A DNA stretch of 64,000 nt from Gavia stellata (lineage: Eukaryota > Chordata > Aves > Gaviiformes > Gaviidae). The first letter of the stretch is position 1; every line of letters begins with the position of its first letter. The translations under genes were made by a program, and so were the position numbers. This document shows positions 24,577 through 37,684 of this stretch, piece by piece. The notes under the pieces were generated by a model. The model saw only the letters and a list, made by a program, of their open reading frames with translations, did not search any database and had not been told where the DNA came from. The stretch is taken from NCBI RefSeq assembly GCF_030936135.1, contig NC_082594.1, forward strand, positions 20,270,879 through 20,334,878, in the 5' to 3' direction.

Positions 24577-27500
24577 GTTGTGTTGGAGGCTGTGACTTGA
24601 GGCCACCCTGTATCCAGATTTGCTACGTGTTTTCTTTTTCTGCCCATAAAAATTGCCTGCACAGATTTTTGAAGATTGTTTGTACCGTAGCTTGGATAGG
24701 AAGGCTACACGTGGAAAAACTGGACATATCCCCAGGACCTGTGCTGACCTATTGTACAATCTGTGTGCAGGAAACCAGACCAGGAAGCACTGATCTTATT
24801 CTATGGATGGGATGCAGTTGCTTGGTGAATACACAGTAAATACACAGCGTCCCAAAAGTGTGGGATTTACTGCATATAAGCAACATCTCTGATTACAGAA
24901 TCGGAGAGGAAGTACTGAATTTACTGCTTGGGCACTGCAGAACATGACAGAAGCAGATGACACACTGAAACTATGATCCTGAAGACATGCAACAGCAACT
25001 GTGTGATGCCCAGGGTGTTAGACACCGACATTGCTGCAGTATCTTGGGTCCTACTTTGAGTCGCACTCATCCTTTGTGGCCTGGCCCAGCCCTCCTGGGC
25101 CTCTGCCTTCTCAGTCTTCCCCAATTATTATTTTTCCCCCATATTAGGCTCACTAAGTGAACATACATTTTGAGGGGACACCTGAGACAGAAGCACAGCA
25201 GCCCTATCCTGGCTGCAGGGCATGACACACTCAGGCGCATCCTGAGGTGCTGCTGCCCAATGCCCTGCTGCAGCCCCAGTGCTGCACTGCAGGTGTGGGC
25301 TGGCAGAGCACTGGGGTGAAGAATGCGGGGAAATCAAAAGGTACCAAGGGAGATACACAGAAGAAACACATAATTTTGGGGAGCAGTACTTCCCTCCTTG
25401 TCTTCCACCACTCCTCACAGTCATGCTTTTATACCAAGGCACAGCTGTTTGCATGACCACAGGGTGACCTAGAACCTGACCTAGAAAAAGGGGAATTCCA
25501 CACTAAATAATGTTTTGGGTTTTGCTTGGGTTGTTTTTTACTTCAGCCAACAAACAGTTGTGCTGGTCTGACTGAAGCTGCCGTCTGACTGTCTCTGAAC
25601 AGAAGTGAGCAGCAGGGCCAAATGTACCTTTGACTGGTGCTGTGCTGAAGACTGTGGCCAAGGTGGCACAGTAGCAGCAGGGATGCCTGGCCAGCTTCAT
25701 CGTTCCCCCTCCACCATGTCCCCTTCCCCTTGTCATCCTCTCCACTGCAGTGGCAGTGGAGTGCCATGCCATGGGTGGCTGTTGGGTGAACCAGCCCGGG
25801 GAACCAATCCAGCTGAAAGATAAACCACCAGAATAAAAGCAAAAGTGACCATTTTCAGTGCCATCCATTCCTCAGCGGGGTCCACTGCATGGGTGAAGAG
25901 AAGCAGCCAGCAGACAGCTTGGTTCACTCTGTGCTGCTGCCAAAGAAGACCCCCACAATCCTCAGCCTTTGTCACGTGAAGCCACAGCCTGAACGCGGAC
26001 AGTTTCCCCATGCCTAAATTAACCGTATTCTCATATTTGGTTTCTCAGCACTATCTTCCATTCTGAAGTGAAGGGTGGTAATTTTTCTTGAAATTTCATA
26101 TTGTTTTGTTAGCAAATAAATAAATTCATGTTTGACACAACATCCACCATGTCTGCCAGATCGGCAGGGTTTTCTTTCCTTTCTCTGGCTCTTTTCCTCC
26201 TTGTTTTTTTTTTCCCTTCCAGTATTCTCTTAATTTAGACTGGACCCCCCTGTAACAGCAAGTCAGCGACTTGCTTTGGGCAAAACAATTTGTACACTAG
26301 ATTTATTGTCTTCCTGCTTGGATGTCCATCTTGTAATGTCTTCCGCATCCAAGCTCACCCAAGTTTCTTTCTCTCTTTTTTCCTCTTTATTTTGAGCTTA
26401 GTGTTTTGAAGGAAGTTGATCAAATTGAGCATTCTTGTGAATTTGAGCTTGGTTGCCAAGAATATAAGTGATTCATGCCCCTGTAAGGAAAAGTGCTGGC
26501 AATAAAACATTCCCCATTCCCCTTTTTTTACATGCAAAATACTGTTACTGCTCAAAACAAGCAAATCTTTTTACTCAGAACAAAGTGTTATGCTATTAAT
26601 TGCACGAAAACTAAAATTCTCAAAATACCTTTAAGCTCTATTCTTAGAAGAAGGAAATACTACCAGCAGAGGCCTTGAAAGTGATGAGATGTAAATTACA
26701 AGCGCTAATAAAGCACAATGAAATGGTACCTTGCCTCATATCCCTCATACTGTTACGTTACCCTCAGCAGGACCAAATTCCAGCAGTTTTTCCTCTGTGC
26801 TTTGTGTTGTGGATATTTTAAGAACCCTTCAGGGAAATGCAAAATAATTTCAGGGGGAAACGTGTTATTTACTTGAATGAGGACAGCGCAGGAGCTGAAC
26901 AGTCTATTCAGTGAGGGAGTTTAACGTCCTGGTTTGTCCCCTATGGCGGTGCTGGTGCAGCAGGACAGGCGCATGCCTCGGTGCCGCTTAACGAACTCCT
27001 CGGGGACCTGCCACAGCCACGTTCCCTGTGCACGGACATCCTGCCTGCACCGTGCCTGTCTCACTCCTCTTCTGCTATGGCACTCCAGCAAGAGAAGGTT
27101 TTCGCACGGCCATCAAGCAGAGAGCCTGGCGTTCTGCACACCTCTCCCCAAGAAGTCAGAGGGCTTGTTTATAGTTTGAAGTAAAAAAGGTAGTTTGGGA
27201 TTAAATATGCATTGTTACAGACAGGAAAGCAGGATTCATCTTTTCTGGGAGTCTTTCTTTAGAAGCTATGTTATTAGAATAAGACTGCATCGCTGTTTGT
27301 CATAGCTTTGGCTTCGCTCCTGGCTGGGCCAGGAAACAGTGTGCACAAAGAGTAATTTACCACGTTTTAGCAGTGTCCCCGCAGCTTTGCTCATGCTCTG
27401 TCAGTGACACATAGGTAGGACCAATAACACTTGCACCTGACATTTTTCAAACCTACCAAGGACCAGCTGCTTTCAAGTACCTTTTACCATCTATTAATAA

Positions 27501-30500
27501 TCTCTGCCAGCTAGTCTCCGATAAAGCCACTCACAGCCCTGATCCTGATGGCCAGGGTCATGGGATTGCTGTCCCAGCAAGAAACCAGGAGTCGTTCAAG
27601 CAGCCTGAAGAAAATGTAAAATCTCGCGCAGTTCAGCTGTCAGCATCCTGCATGTGCAGAGCTAAAGGAGCTGTACAACTCACACCCCGCAGAGAGCTGG
27701 AGGAGGATAAGCTTCAGTGCCCCCAGAAGCAGGTGCACAGCCCATTCTTGGTCACCTTCCACTACAGATGCCACCAAAAGTTACCAATTTAAGAAAAGTG
27801 CTCAAGGAATGAGGGACAAAAAAAGTGTTCATCCAAATCCAGGCATCCCTGAATGCAAACGGAGTGAGAATTTCTCCATGACTGACCAAAGATTTCATCT
27901 GCCATCTAAACATAAAATAGTGAAAAATGTGTAATGTCTTCGTATGCCAAATCATTTGCATCTGCTGGCTGTAGTTCAAAGAACTACAAGCTATGTTAAC
28001 ACAAATACACAAATCTTCCCCCTTCGTTTGCAGCCCAAGATGGAGGAACACTCATGAATCTCTCATTCCGACAACTCTTCATGGTTTCTAATCAGAAACC
28101 AATTAATAACTTCTACAGTGTATCATTTCATCTTTCGTCTTGGCTAAAATCCTTTCTGAATCTCCTTCATGTTTGATGGTTGAAGCACGTTTGATCAGTA
28201 GCTCCATATTTTTCTGCATGAAGCCAGACCCAAGTCTGAAACAAGTGATCAGCAGCCAGAGTGCTGTACTTCAACAGCATTTTAAGATCTGGCCCATACA
28301 TCAGAACTTGTATGTAACAATTTAGCAGTAACTGTGCCCTGTGTTCCAAATATTTCACTTTAATATTTTCAAATCGTTGTGCTTAGTTAATTGTTCATCT
28401 CTAACAGGCAGGGAATCTATCTGTACCTCTACTAATATTTTTGCAATTTTTGTATTTGAGAGTTTCACCTCCTTTCATATGAAGTATCTCTTTTCCCAGT
28501 ATTTGTTTCATTGGAAAATCTGAGATCTCTTTTTTAAAGGTAACATTAAGTGATAATAGTCTTTTAAAAATCTGAACACCTGCATTAAATTGGTGTATCA
28601 GCTGGTAATTATTATGCCTTTGCAGTCCTCAAGCCCAAATAAAACACCAGAGCATATTTTATCTTTCTTCATATTGACCAAATCTAATCTAAGAGGTGTA
28701 GAAGAGCTGTTTCTCTTGCTCTTCTATGCCCTGAAGTTTTATAGAAATGAATCTGAATTATTCTTAGCTTTCTAACAGGGGTAACAAAGCATAAGCTGAC
28801 TGTGAAGTAGTGTCAATCTAAGGTCTTTTTTTTCCAATCCACTTCTTTTTAAACAGTTTCTTTCTTTCCTTCCCTTTTCTTCATTTGCAGGAATTACCAC
28901 CCAGCAATTCTGTGAGGCACTTATTTATTTTTTGGAGTGCTGCACTTTCTTACACATCTTGTGAACACAAAGAAAAAGTACTGCTCCCAGCAATCCGAAA
29001 TGTCAGTCTGTCACGCTGTCACATAAAATGTTACATTATACAGCTTGTCATCTGAAAGCACCAGGTTATGGACAGATGTAATTTTCTGACTCCAGCTGAA
29101 CCACTGCAAGAGGATGCCCTTTATCACCATCCCCTCTGGCCCACTGATGTGCCAGCACAGCTACTTGTGTGAACCCTTCCTTGCCCATTCCAGGCAAGAG
29201 CAATGAGATTATTGTAAACAATTTAAGTATGAAGTCTTTGCTAACCTGTTTCATTGTAATAAGTCTGTGGAAAGCTCATCATGACCAGCTCTGCCAAGAG
29301 AGCTGACAGGGAAGGAACAGGAAGAACTGTAAAAGCAGTGACTTCTTCCTGCTAGCACCCTGGCTGCAGTGTGCATCTCTGTCCATGCCCTTATGATTGC
29401 TCATCTGTAACCCCAAAGTGCCTCCATTGCTTTGCAGCAAGACATCATAGATTTGCAATAAAATGTCCTTTGAATTTCCCCAGCACCTTTTGCCATGTGC
29501 AAAATGGAATATAATACCGCTGATAACAATAGTCACCAGTACATACAGAGATTATTCTTTCTTGGTCAAAGGAATAGGCATGCACAAATTTTCTATCAAC
29601 TTTTCTTTCAAAGCTATTGTGATCTGCAGAGCCAAAGTGATTCTGCCTTACATTATGCCTACAGGACATTCTGTTTTACTGGCACTATTCCCGCCACTAT
29701 CGTTAAGATTATGTCAGTGTTTCCACTAAGCACTGTGTCTCTGAGGAGCTTATGGTAACCAAGCTGTCAGAATTCATTCTGGGCTCAAACTTCACGTATT
29801 GTAAATTCCCAGTGATGGACATTTCCTTTCTTTAAAAAACATCGAGTTAATTGATATTGCAATACATACAACATAGCATTCAGAAAATTGGTTTTATATT
29901 GCACTATTCAAAATGTTGCAGGTAATTTATCGCAGCTGGAACATTTTGGTCATAAGCGGCCACTCAGGTAAAAAAAAAAAAGAAAAAGTTACACAATTGT
30001 GTTTTCTGACCTGCACATTGAGCTACAAAAGATATTTCTGCGATGCAGCTGGCCTGTGTCGAGGTGCCGAGGCTTTGCTTTGTGCTTGACAAGGCTTGCC
30101 ACATGGAACTACTTATTTTGGAGGGAAGTTTTGCTCAACTTTTTATGATGATGCTTCTGGAGGCAGGACAAATGTAATGGCTTACACGACATCAACCTTT
30201 GTTATGAAGGCTATGGCAGCGCTCCCATAAACCTTCTGCAGGGCTCTGTGAGCCCCAGAACAAAGCTAAATAAAACATGACTCTTGCTGTGGCTGACAAG
30301 AGAGGATTTATTTATCAACAGCTCTGTTGTCATTAAATAATAGGTGTGAAATGCCACAGACATGGGGAAATCCTTTGTGTTAAGACCCATCATCCTGGGG
30401 CAGAAAACAGAGAAGCAAATACCTGTTCTGGGTGTGTGGGATCCATCTTTATCCATCTACAATTTTCAATACAAACTGTGTGCCACAGACTGGAAACTTC

Positions 30501-33500
30501 TAGAGATGTATGGCAAGCTGAAGAGCAGCATAGCCACGGAGCTGCGTATAAGATATATGTACTTTGGTATACTCAGTCAGATCTCTTGGAATTTTCTACT
30601 TCAGGAGAAAAAGCTTGAGTCTTTTAATATTATTATTCCATGGGAAGGGAAAAGAACAGATATTTGGGGGAAGATACTGGAACAACCATCAACCTAATCT
30701 GTTAACATTTATTCATGGAAATGTTCCCACCAAAGCATAAGCAGGACCGTGTCTATCCGAAGGAGATGATACCCCCTTCTCAGACTTCTGTGTTGTGTTC
30801 AAGGGCAGGATCACATTAATCCAGGAAGCAGCCAGGGAAGGGATTTGTCTGCACAGGAAATGTAGAAGACAATATTAAAGACACCTCTTCCAGACGATGA
30901 TGTTGCGAGGGGACACGCTGGCTTCGCCACACGGGGCGTTTTGAGGATAGTGGTATTGCCCTCAGAGCAGCTGGCAGCGGGGCTGCAGGTCAGGCAGTCT
31001 CCATGTTCCCAGGGCAAACTGGAGGCAGCAACACCTGCAACTGGGAAAAGCACCAGTGGTAAAAGTAACCTTCACACCGGGTTTCCCACCGCTGCTATCA
31101 GTAGTGGAGCTGCACCAGTGAAGGAAAACCGGGAAAAATAGCTACAAGGGAGTGTAGGCAGGGGCCCATGCTGCCAACCTAACTATTTGCAGTGAATTAC
31201 AGGCTGACAGACTTCTGATGTTGGTTGTCCTCTCTATAATACACATCTTGTACACAATCTTTGACATTTCCACTTATTGCAATGACAACCCATTTATTCC
31301 TTCCTTACAGTGTACAGATGTTTCTGTACTGAGGTAATTTAATACAAACAGTAGGGGGGAAATCAAGAATCTATGATAGAGTATTACCCAAGTTATAAAA
31401 GCAGTTTATTACTCTATTGTGTGTCTAAAATTTCTGGAACATTGTAGCAGATGTATTTTATAGAGAAATGACAACACGTTTTAATGAAATCCAGGTTTAG
31501 ATTCTGGCAACATTTCTTCCTTAATTTTATATTTTGTAACTGAGTCTACTACCCCATCAGGAAAAACCAATAGAATATTTAGCACATCTCACCATCACAC
31601 CTTCACGTGTGTTTGTATAGAGAAGAAAATAACTCTGTATGACAGACCATGACTTACTTTTCTTTACTTGAAACTGAATTCTGTCTTCCTCTGCTGACAA
31701 TTACAAGTTCCAGTTTGTTCTGGTCTCTTCCAGGTGAAATTCAGGCAGTCATTACAAATTTTGCTGGACCTGTCTTGCATAACACATACCCTGTTGTTGA
31801 TTTAGATTGCTAACAGTTGCACTGGGGCGGCCTGAAGTGCTGTAGAGCTGCTCTCTAGCTCCCTCCTCTCACCGCCCAGGGGACGCGGGCAGGGTCACAT
31901 CCTGCTTCCCTTATTGATGCCCACTGCAGTCGGCAGCACCCTAAGGAACAAAGAAAGAGCCTCACTGTTCCCAGTTCCCATGCCCAGGTCTGTCGCAGAG
32001 CACAGGAGCACTGTGGACATCCTTCTGAATCCCTCGCATACCCAGATGCATCAGGTACAATTTAGCTGCCCAGTATTAGTTTGTCTCTGCTGACTATGGA
32101 TAAATCACAGTTTTTGAAAAAGATTATAGTTCAGTCAAATATATTTGCTTTATGAGAACATTTCTGACACAGGAGTAAGCAAATTGTGTTTGTTTCTCAA
32201 AAGTAGGTGGATGCTGCAGGTTTTCAGACAAACTGCTGTAGGTATTTAAAATGAACAAAAAATAACAGAGATGTGAGTGATAATGCTCATCTGTCTGAAA
32301 TACTATTCTTGGAAACATTTTTTATGAAACTGAAAAAAGCGTCCTGAGGATGCTCTTTCAGGAAACACCTGATGTGGAAAAGTTCCATCTGAATGGCAGA
32401 ATTATAACATTTGGCAACATCGCAAACAACTGTAAACAGGGTCTTACACTGGCAAGTATGAGGCAGCTTGTTTACAAGGCACACCAGTGGCTCTGCCTGG
32501 GTCCTGGAGCATGTGCAAGGCTGTGCAGACTGACCACTGCTACTGTCACTTTAACAGTTAAATAACAGTTTTGCAATATTGTATAATAGTAAATAATCTT
32601 CAAAGCATTGTTATCCACTTGTGGTCCCTGTGATGACTTCAGAGAGAAAGAAGAAGAAAACATACATGTAATCTATACACAAGTATAGATTCTTTCCAGG
32701 CAGTCAAGTCTTGGTGCTCCTGAATTAGGATACTGCCTCCGGGTCTCCACATGCTTTGCATGTACAGCGACAGTCATTTTATACCTTGCAAACCAAAAGC
32801 CCACTCCTGCTAGTCTCTCCCACACTGACTCATTCACCTGCTGGCTCACATGCAAGTTGAATAGGACCACAGAAGCCCAACGGTTACGGCGCATTTTGTG
32901 AACCCAAATCATCTCAATTCAATATAGGACAATGAACAAGAACTGCAGCTTAAATTAAAAGTGTCATTTTCTAGCAGCATTACAGGGTTCTTGAAATCTA
33001 CACTAACTTTGGTACAAAATACAGAAAATTAAAACGCTGTAACAAAATCTACTACCCATGAAGCATTCGGGACATAAAACAGATCTGTGATGTTACCATG
33101 ACGCAAAATGTAGGAAATACCAGCAATCATATTTGCAAAGAAAATGCAATGGTGTTCTTACACCACCAGTTAAAGCCTGTTTGCAGTAGCAGCTCCATCC
33201 AGTTTGAGACTTTGCTTAGACTAGGCTGATTGTAAAGATGTTTGAAAGATGACTGTGCCGTTGGCAGAACAGGGTAGCTGAACCTTCCACAATCAAGATA
33301 AAGACCAAGGCCTCTATCAAACAAGCTTTATTGGATACACATACGACTATGCAAAATTAAGGAGTGGTATGTAGTCCTGCTTAGGAAGAACTCACAAATG
33401 CAGCCAATAAGCCAGAAGTCCTGGGGGCCTCGGGAAGCTGAAAACCGCATGCTGCAAAGAGTGAGGCTAATTCAGCTTCTTTGAACTGAGATTCAATGTA

Positions 33501-35839
33501 CTCACAGGCCTGAAATGTTCAGAGTTCCTTGTTCTGGTCATCTGTTACAATTTTTCTAGTTCCTTGGAGGTTTACCTCAACAGTTGATATGCCAGGCCCA
33601 GCCGTGCCATTCCTTTCTGTATCTTCCTGAGGACACTTTTTATTTACTATCATCTTCTCTGTTCTGCCTAGAAAATTTTAAGTCACACAATATCAACTGC
33701 TCCTTTTGGTTTTCCCCTTCCAATCACAATTTACCAATGGTAAGTGTTTCATACACCAACAGGCTACTTGACCCACAATGCTCTTCTCTAAATGGCTGTG
33801 TCAGCTTTGCCCAGTCCCATATCCTAATGGCACCAACACACCATCTCATTCATACCTTTCCTAGATACTCCAATAAACAATTAAAAGTTCACTATTTAAA
33901 TAACCACTTAAATAGGAGTGCATGTTAACGATTCTTAAAAGTGGCAATTCACACTTCTGAGACCAATTCTCTTCAGTTCTCTACAGGCATTTGTATCTAA
34001 AAATGTTTGATTCATGTTTTGGGTATTTCCTTTACAACAATAAAGGCTGGAGAATTGCTTGTATACAGAGTCTTATTTTGCCTCACTACTGCAGCGAGGA
34101 GCTTTCATTTCCTCTATAGCATACACTATATATACATGTTTGCACATATATACACTGTTTGCACAGAACAGTGCAGACAGTGCACAGAACTTGTCCCTGA
34201 CAAGCAGAGGGACCCCTCACCCCCCAAAAAAACTACAAAAATGTGAAGGGAGGGTGAAGCCATCAGTCGTCTCCCTGCCACTGAAGGGACAGACCCTATT
34301 CCATTCCTATTCTCTCCCTCTGTCTCCCAGCTACTCCTGGGCACACACTTCCACTGCTCATCTTGCACTAGGTCGAGCAATCATGGAATCAGTTTAGTAA
34401 GTGTCAAATGCAACAAACTGACAGAAAACCAGCTCCCAGTTGGAAAGTTTTATCTTAAATTAGGGAATTTAACCTATTCTTGGAAGCATCTAGTGAAGGC
34501 CGCACCTGGCAGAAGGGAAGGAAAAACCCCTCACATGACTGAGAGTAAGGACAGGCAGCGGGGAGCTAAATCCCCCTCCTTTGGCAAGAGCGAGCTGTTA
34601 GACTAACTCAGGTACACACGGGACCTCAGCCTAAACATGTGGGAATCCAGTTTACCCTGTTACGCCTTGTTTAACCAGACAGCACCGACTCAAGTAAAAC
34701 CTGCATCCCGCAGTCCAGGTTACAGATCACATAATTGCATTTTCATTTTCAAATAATTTCCAACTTTCTCTTCCAAATACGTAACATAAGAATCTCAGAT
34801 TTTAGACTGAAAATAAATTGTGATTGTTAATACAGTTCATGAATAATAAATTCATACTTGAATTTACTTAAAACTCAAGCACACTAAGTCATTTTTCACA
34901 TAAATAAAGCACTCAAAAAGTTCTAGCAGAAGGAACTACTTAGATGCATAACAGAACTGTGCTTTATTTGTTACAGCTGTTCCTTTATGATACCTGATCC
35001 TAGACATAAATTCCTTTGTTTTGGAAATGGCGGTTCACATACTGAGCCCAAAGCGTGTATTATCAGGGCAGATATAATTAATTTTAGCAGTGTAAAAAAC
35101 TGTATTTTTGCCTGGGAAATCAAATCCGGCAAAGGGTGGCAAGGCTGAGCCATTCCCTTTGGTAATAAAATTATGATATGCTATAACTTAATGTAGATTA
35201 AAAACTGTACAATACTATCCAGGCTACCACAAAAATAAGTTAATAAAAGCTGAGGGTGAACTCTAATAGGTTGTTGGTTCTCTTGTCTTGTATTAGGTGT
35301 GCCATAAATCAACGTTTTAAACGAAATGCTGTTGGTTATATTAGAGGTGAACTGGAAGAGTTTTTTTTTCTTTTAGTATGGATTCATAATGCTTTTTGTT
35401 CTTTATGATGTATACAAAAACCCCATAGATGAATGTATTTTTCTAACGTTTTTCTCCCCTACATATTTTTAAAATAAATAATACATTGGAAAGATACATT
35501 GGAAATGTGAAATCAAACCACAACATCACCCTTAGAGCACAGGTATTTCAACAGTTGTAACATCTTAACAAGCATATGCTTTTTCATGGTGCAGAATTTA
35601 TTGTATTTATTTCTCTCTGACACTATACTTATACTTGAGAAAGCAACCCAACACAGATGTAAATTCCCCCTGGATCTCCTTATTCAGAGAAGTACATTGC
35701 AGAATGGGGACCTGGAGACACATGCTACATGCCAGCTTCGGTGGCTTGTAGTTCTGTGTTGTACTCTGCTGCAAGCATCAACAGAAAATTATAGAAGCAG
35801 TATAGGAACACGCTAATAATATAGCCTCAAATATAGCTT

Positions 35840-36267
35840 AAAGGAATGGTTAAGGGATGGGGGCATCTGTTGTATGAGGACAGGCTGAGAGAGCTGGGAC
35901 TGTTCAGCCTTTAGAGAGATGGCTCCTATCACATGTATCTGATGGGAGGAAGTAAGGAAGACAGAACCAGGCTTCTCATTGGTGCCCAGTGACAGGAGAA
36001 GAGGAAATGGGCACATACGGAGATACAAGAAATTGAATTTAAATATGAAAAGAAAAATAAACTTTTTTTTTTTTTAAAACTATGAGGGTGACTGAGCACT
36101 GGAGCAGGTTGCCCGGAGAGGTCTTCATCCTTGGACATACTAAAAACCCACTCAGACCTGGCCCCGAGCAACTGGCCCTTGCTGATCCTACTTTGAGCAG
36201 GGGTTTGGACTAGGCAGTCTCCTCCAGAGCTCCCTTCCAGCCTCAGCAATTCTATGAGCCTCTGATT
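35840..36267 (+). repeat. CR1 LINE 3' fragment (~430 bp)
   Basis: A longer CR1 tail in plus orientation. It has the GAGGACAGGCTGAGAGAGCT segment, a GGTGCCCAGTGACAGGA segment, GGAGCAGGTTGCCCGGAGAG, TTTGAGCAGGGGTTTGGAC and CTCCCTTCCAGCCTCAGCAA, ending near ATTCTATGA. A T12 run at about 36,063 interrupts it. It lies about 1.3 kb upstream of the SAP18 start codon. Confidence 0.92.
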
Positions 36268-37458
36268 TTGCACCTGCAAGTACACTTATTTCTGCATCAT
36301 TTTACAGAAGAATTTAATTGGTTTACACTTGAAATGAGAAATAAATTCACAGCACTTGAGGAAATAATCTAAGTGTAAATTCTGTGAAAACAAATGAACA
36401 GCCATTGATGCTAACATGAGTAACAATCAACTCTCAACATTTAAAAAAAGTTATCACATCAGAAACACAGATCTCTCTCCTACTTATTTTGTAAGACACA
36501 ACCACAGACTCAAATTTAACCTAATACAAGATTCTATTCTTGGAAAAACAAGACCATAAATGCAAAGCATATGGCTTTGATGTTTCCTGAATGTAGTATT
36601 AAGGGAAGCTAAATTCTAAATATGATTTACCCCTTTCTAATTTATTTTAATCTACTACTAGTTACAGCGGTTGATTATATTATTTACCTATGTTAGATAT
36701 GTTTAAATCTGTCTCCATATAGAAGGAAGTGGCTTTTTCCAAGAGGCATCAGCATCAGTAGCTTATTGAAAGCTTTTGTAAGTATTAGAAAAGACAGGCA
36801 ATGATTCAGAGAATATGCGAGTGCAACACTAGGCAGAGCAAAGGAGAGAAGCCCACGGCAGCACATCCTAACCCCTGCCAAATCAGAGTCTTCATGAAGA
36901 GTGCAGTACTCCGCTCAGATCAGCGACTCTGTCCCCGGTGTTTACAGGTTTTCGGAAGAACCGCGTACGGTCCTGTCAGGCAACGCCACCCGCCACGCTG
37001 GCGCGGGGTAAGGCAGCTGCCAGACCCAGCGGAGCCTCGGCTGGGACAGGCTCCCCAAACCAGACTCGGGCAGCCCCCGGCCGCGCAGGAGCGACAGAGA
37101 GCTGCACTGCTCTCGCTGGTGGCCGCTCAGTGGCGCTGCGAGGGCAGGCCGCGGGGCCAGGCCGCCAGGACCCACCACCCCTCCCGCGGGCGGGAAGCTC
37201 AGAGCCGCTCCCGGGCAGCGCCGACCACCCCTCCCCTCAGGCCCGACGGCGCGGGGGGCCGCGCAGCTGCAGCCCGCGGCGGTGGGGCAGCCCGCGGCCG
37301 CGTCTCCCCTCCTCCTGAAAACCAGCCCTCCGCCCCGTGGCCGCTTGCCCAGCCCCGCTCCCGGGCTCCGGCCTGCAGGGGCCGCCCCCGCCGCGGCCGA
37401 CCGGCCCCCTCCGCCGCTGACAGCCGCGCTCGCACCCCCCTCCCCCGGCGCTGCCCGC

Positions 37459-37468
37459 GCGCATGCGC
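37459..37468. promoter_or_regulatory. NRF1-type palindrome
   Basis: GCGCATGCGC, the NRF1 consensus palindrome, lies about 145-155 bp upstream of the SAP18 ATG. NRF1 sites are common in TATA-less CpG-island promoters. Binding is inferred from the motif. Confidence 0.55.
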
Positions 37469-37546
37469 TGCGCACCACCCAACCCCCGCCTCGCCCGGGG
37501 CCTGCCCGCGCGCGCCCGGCCCCGCCCGTCACCGCCCCCTTCCTAC

Positions 37547-37556
37547 TCTCGCGAGA
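37547..37556. promoter_or_regulatory. TCTCGCGAGA palindrome (BANP/Kaiso-type element)
   Basis: A perfect TCTCGCGAGA lies 57-66 bp upstream of the SAP18 ATG. This 10-bp palindrome is a known CpG-island element bound by BANP (earlier attributed to ZBTB33/Kaiso). An identical copy sits in the SKA3/MRPL57 promoter. Confidence 0.7.
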
Positions 37557-37608
37557 TCTGAGGCTCCCGGCGGGACATCCGGGACCGCCGGTTGTTTGCG
37601 CGGCGGGG

Positions 37609-37619
37609 CAAGATGGCGG
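37609..37619 (+). promoter_or_regulatory. YY1-type element overlapping the SAP18 start codon
   Basis: CAAGATGGCGG matches the YY1 consensus and contains the SAP18 ATG (37,613-37,615). This overlapping layout is common in housekeeping genes whose second codon is GCG. The A at -3 and G at +4 also form a good Kozak context. Confidence 0.65.
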
Positions 37620-37684
37620 TGGAGTCGCGCGTCACGCAGGAGGAGATTAAGAAGGAGCCGGAGAAGCCGATCGACCGGGAGAAG
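37613..37684 (+). CDS. SAP18: SAP18 coding exon 1
   Basis: Encodes residues 1-24, MAVESRVTQEEIKKEPEKPI then DREK, and ends AAG|GTGCCG in phase 0. The following intron is only 172 nt and rich in G runs. Confidence 0.97.

Larger units (their letters stand above)
13271..36930. other. Intergenic spacer between LATS2 and SAP18
   Basis: About 23.7 kb between two divergent promoters. No exon of a recognised gene was found on either strand; the open frames are short, overlap on both strands and resemble no known family. Recognisable content is three CR1 fragments (23.2, 24.4 and 35.8 kb), a 131-bp duplicated pair at 20.8 and 21.8 kb, a short CA run at 13,870-13,883 and several homopolymer runs. Enhancers may be present but cannot be identified by eye. 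Confidence 0.7.
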
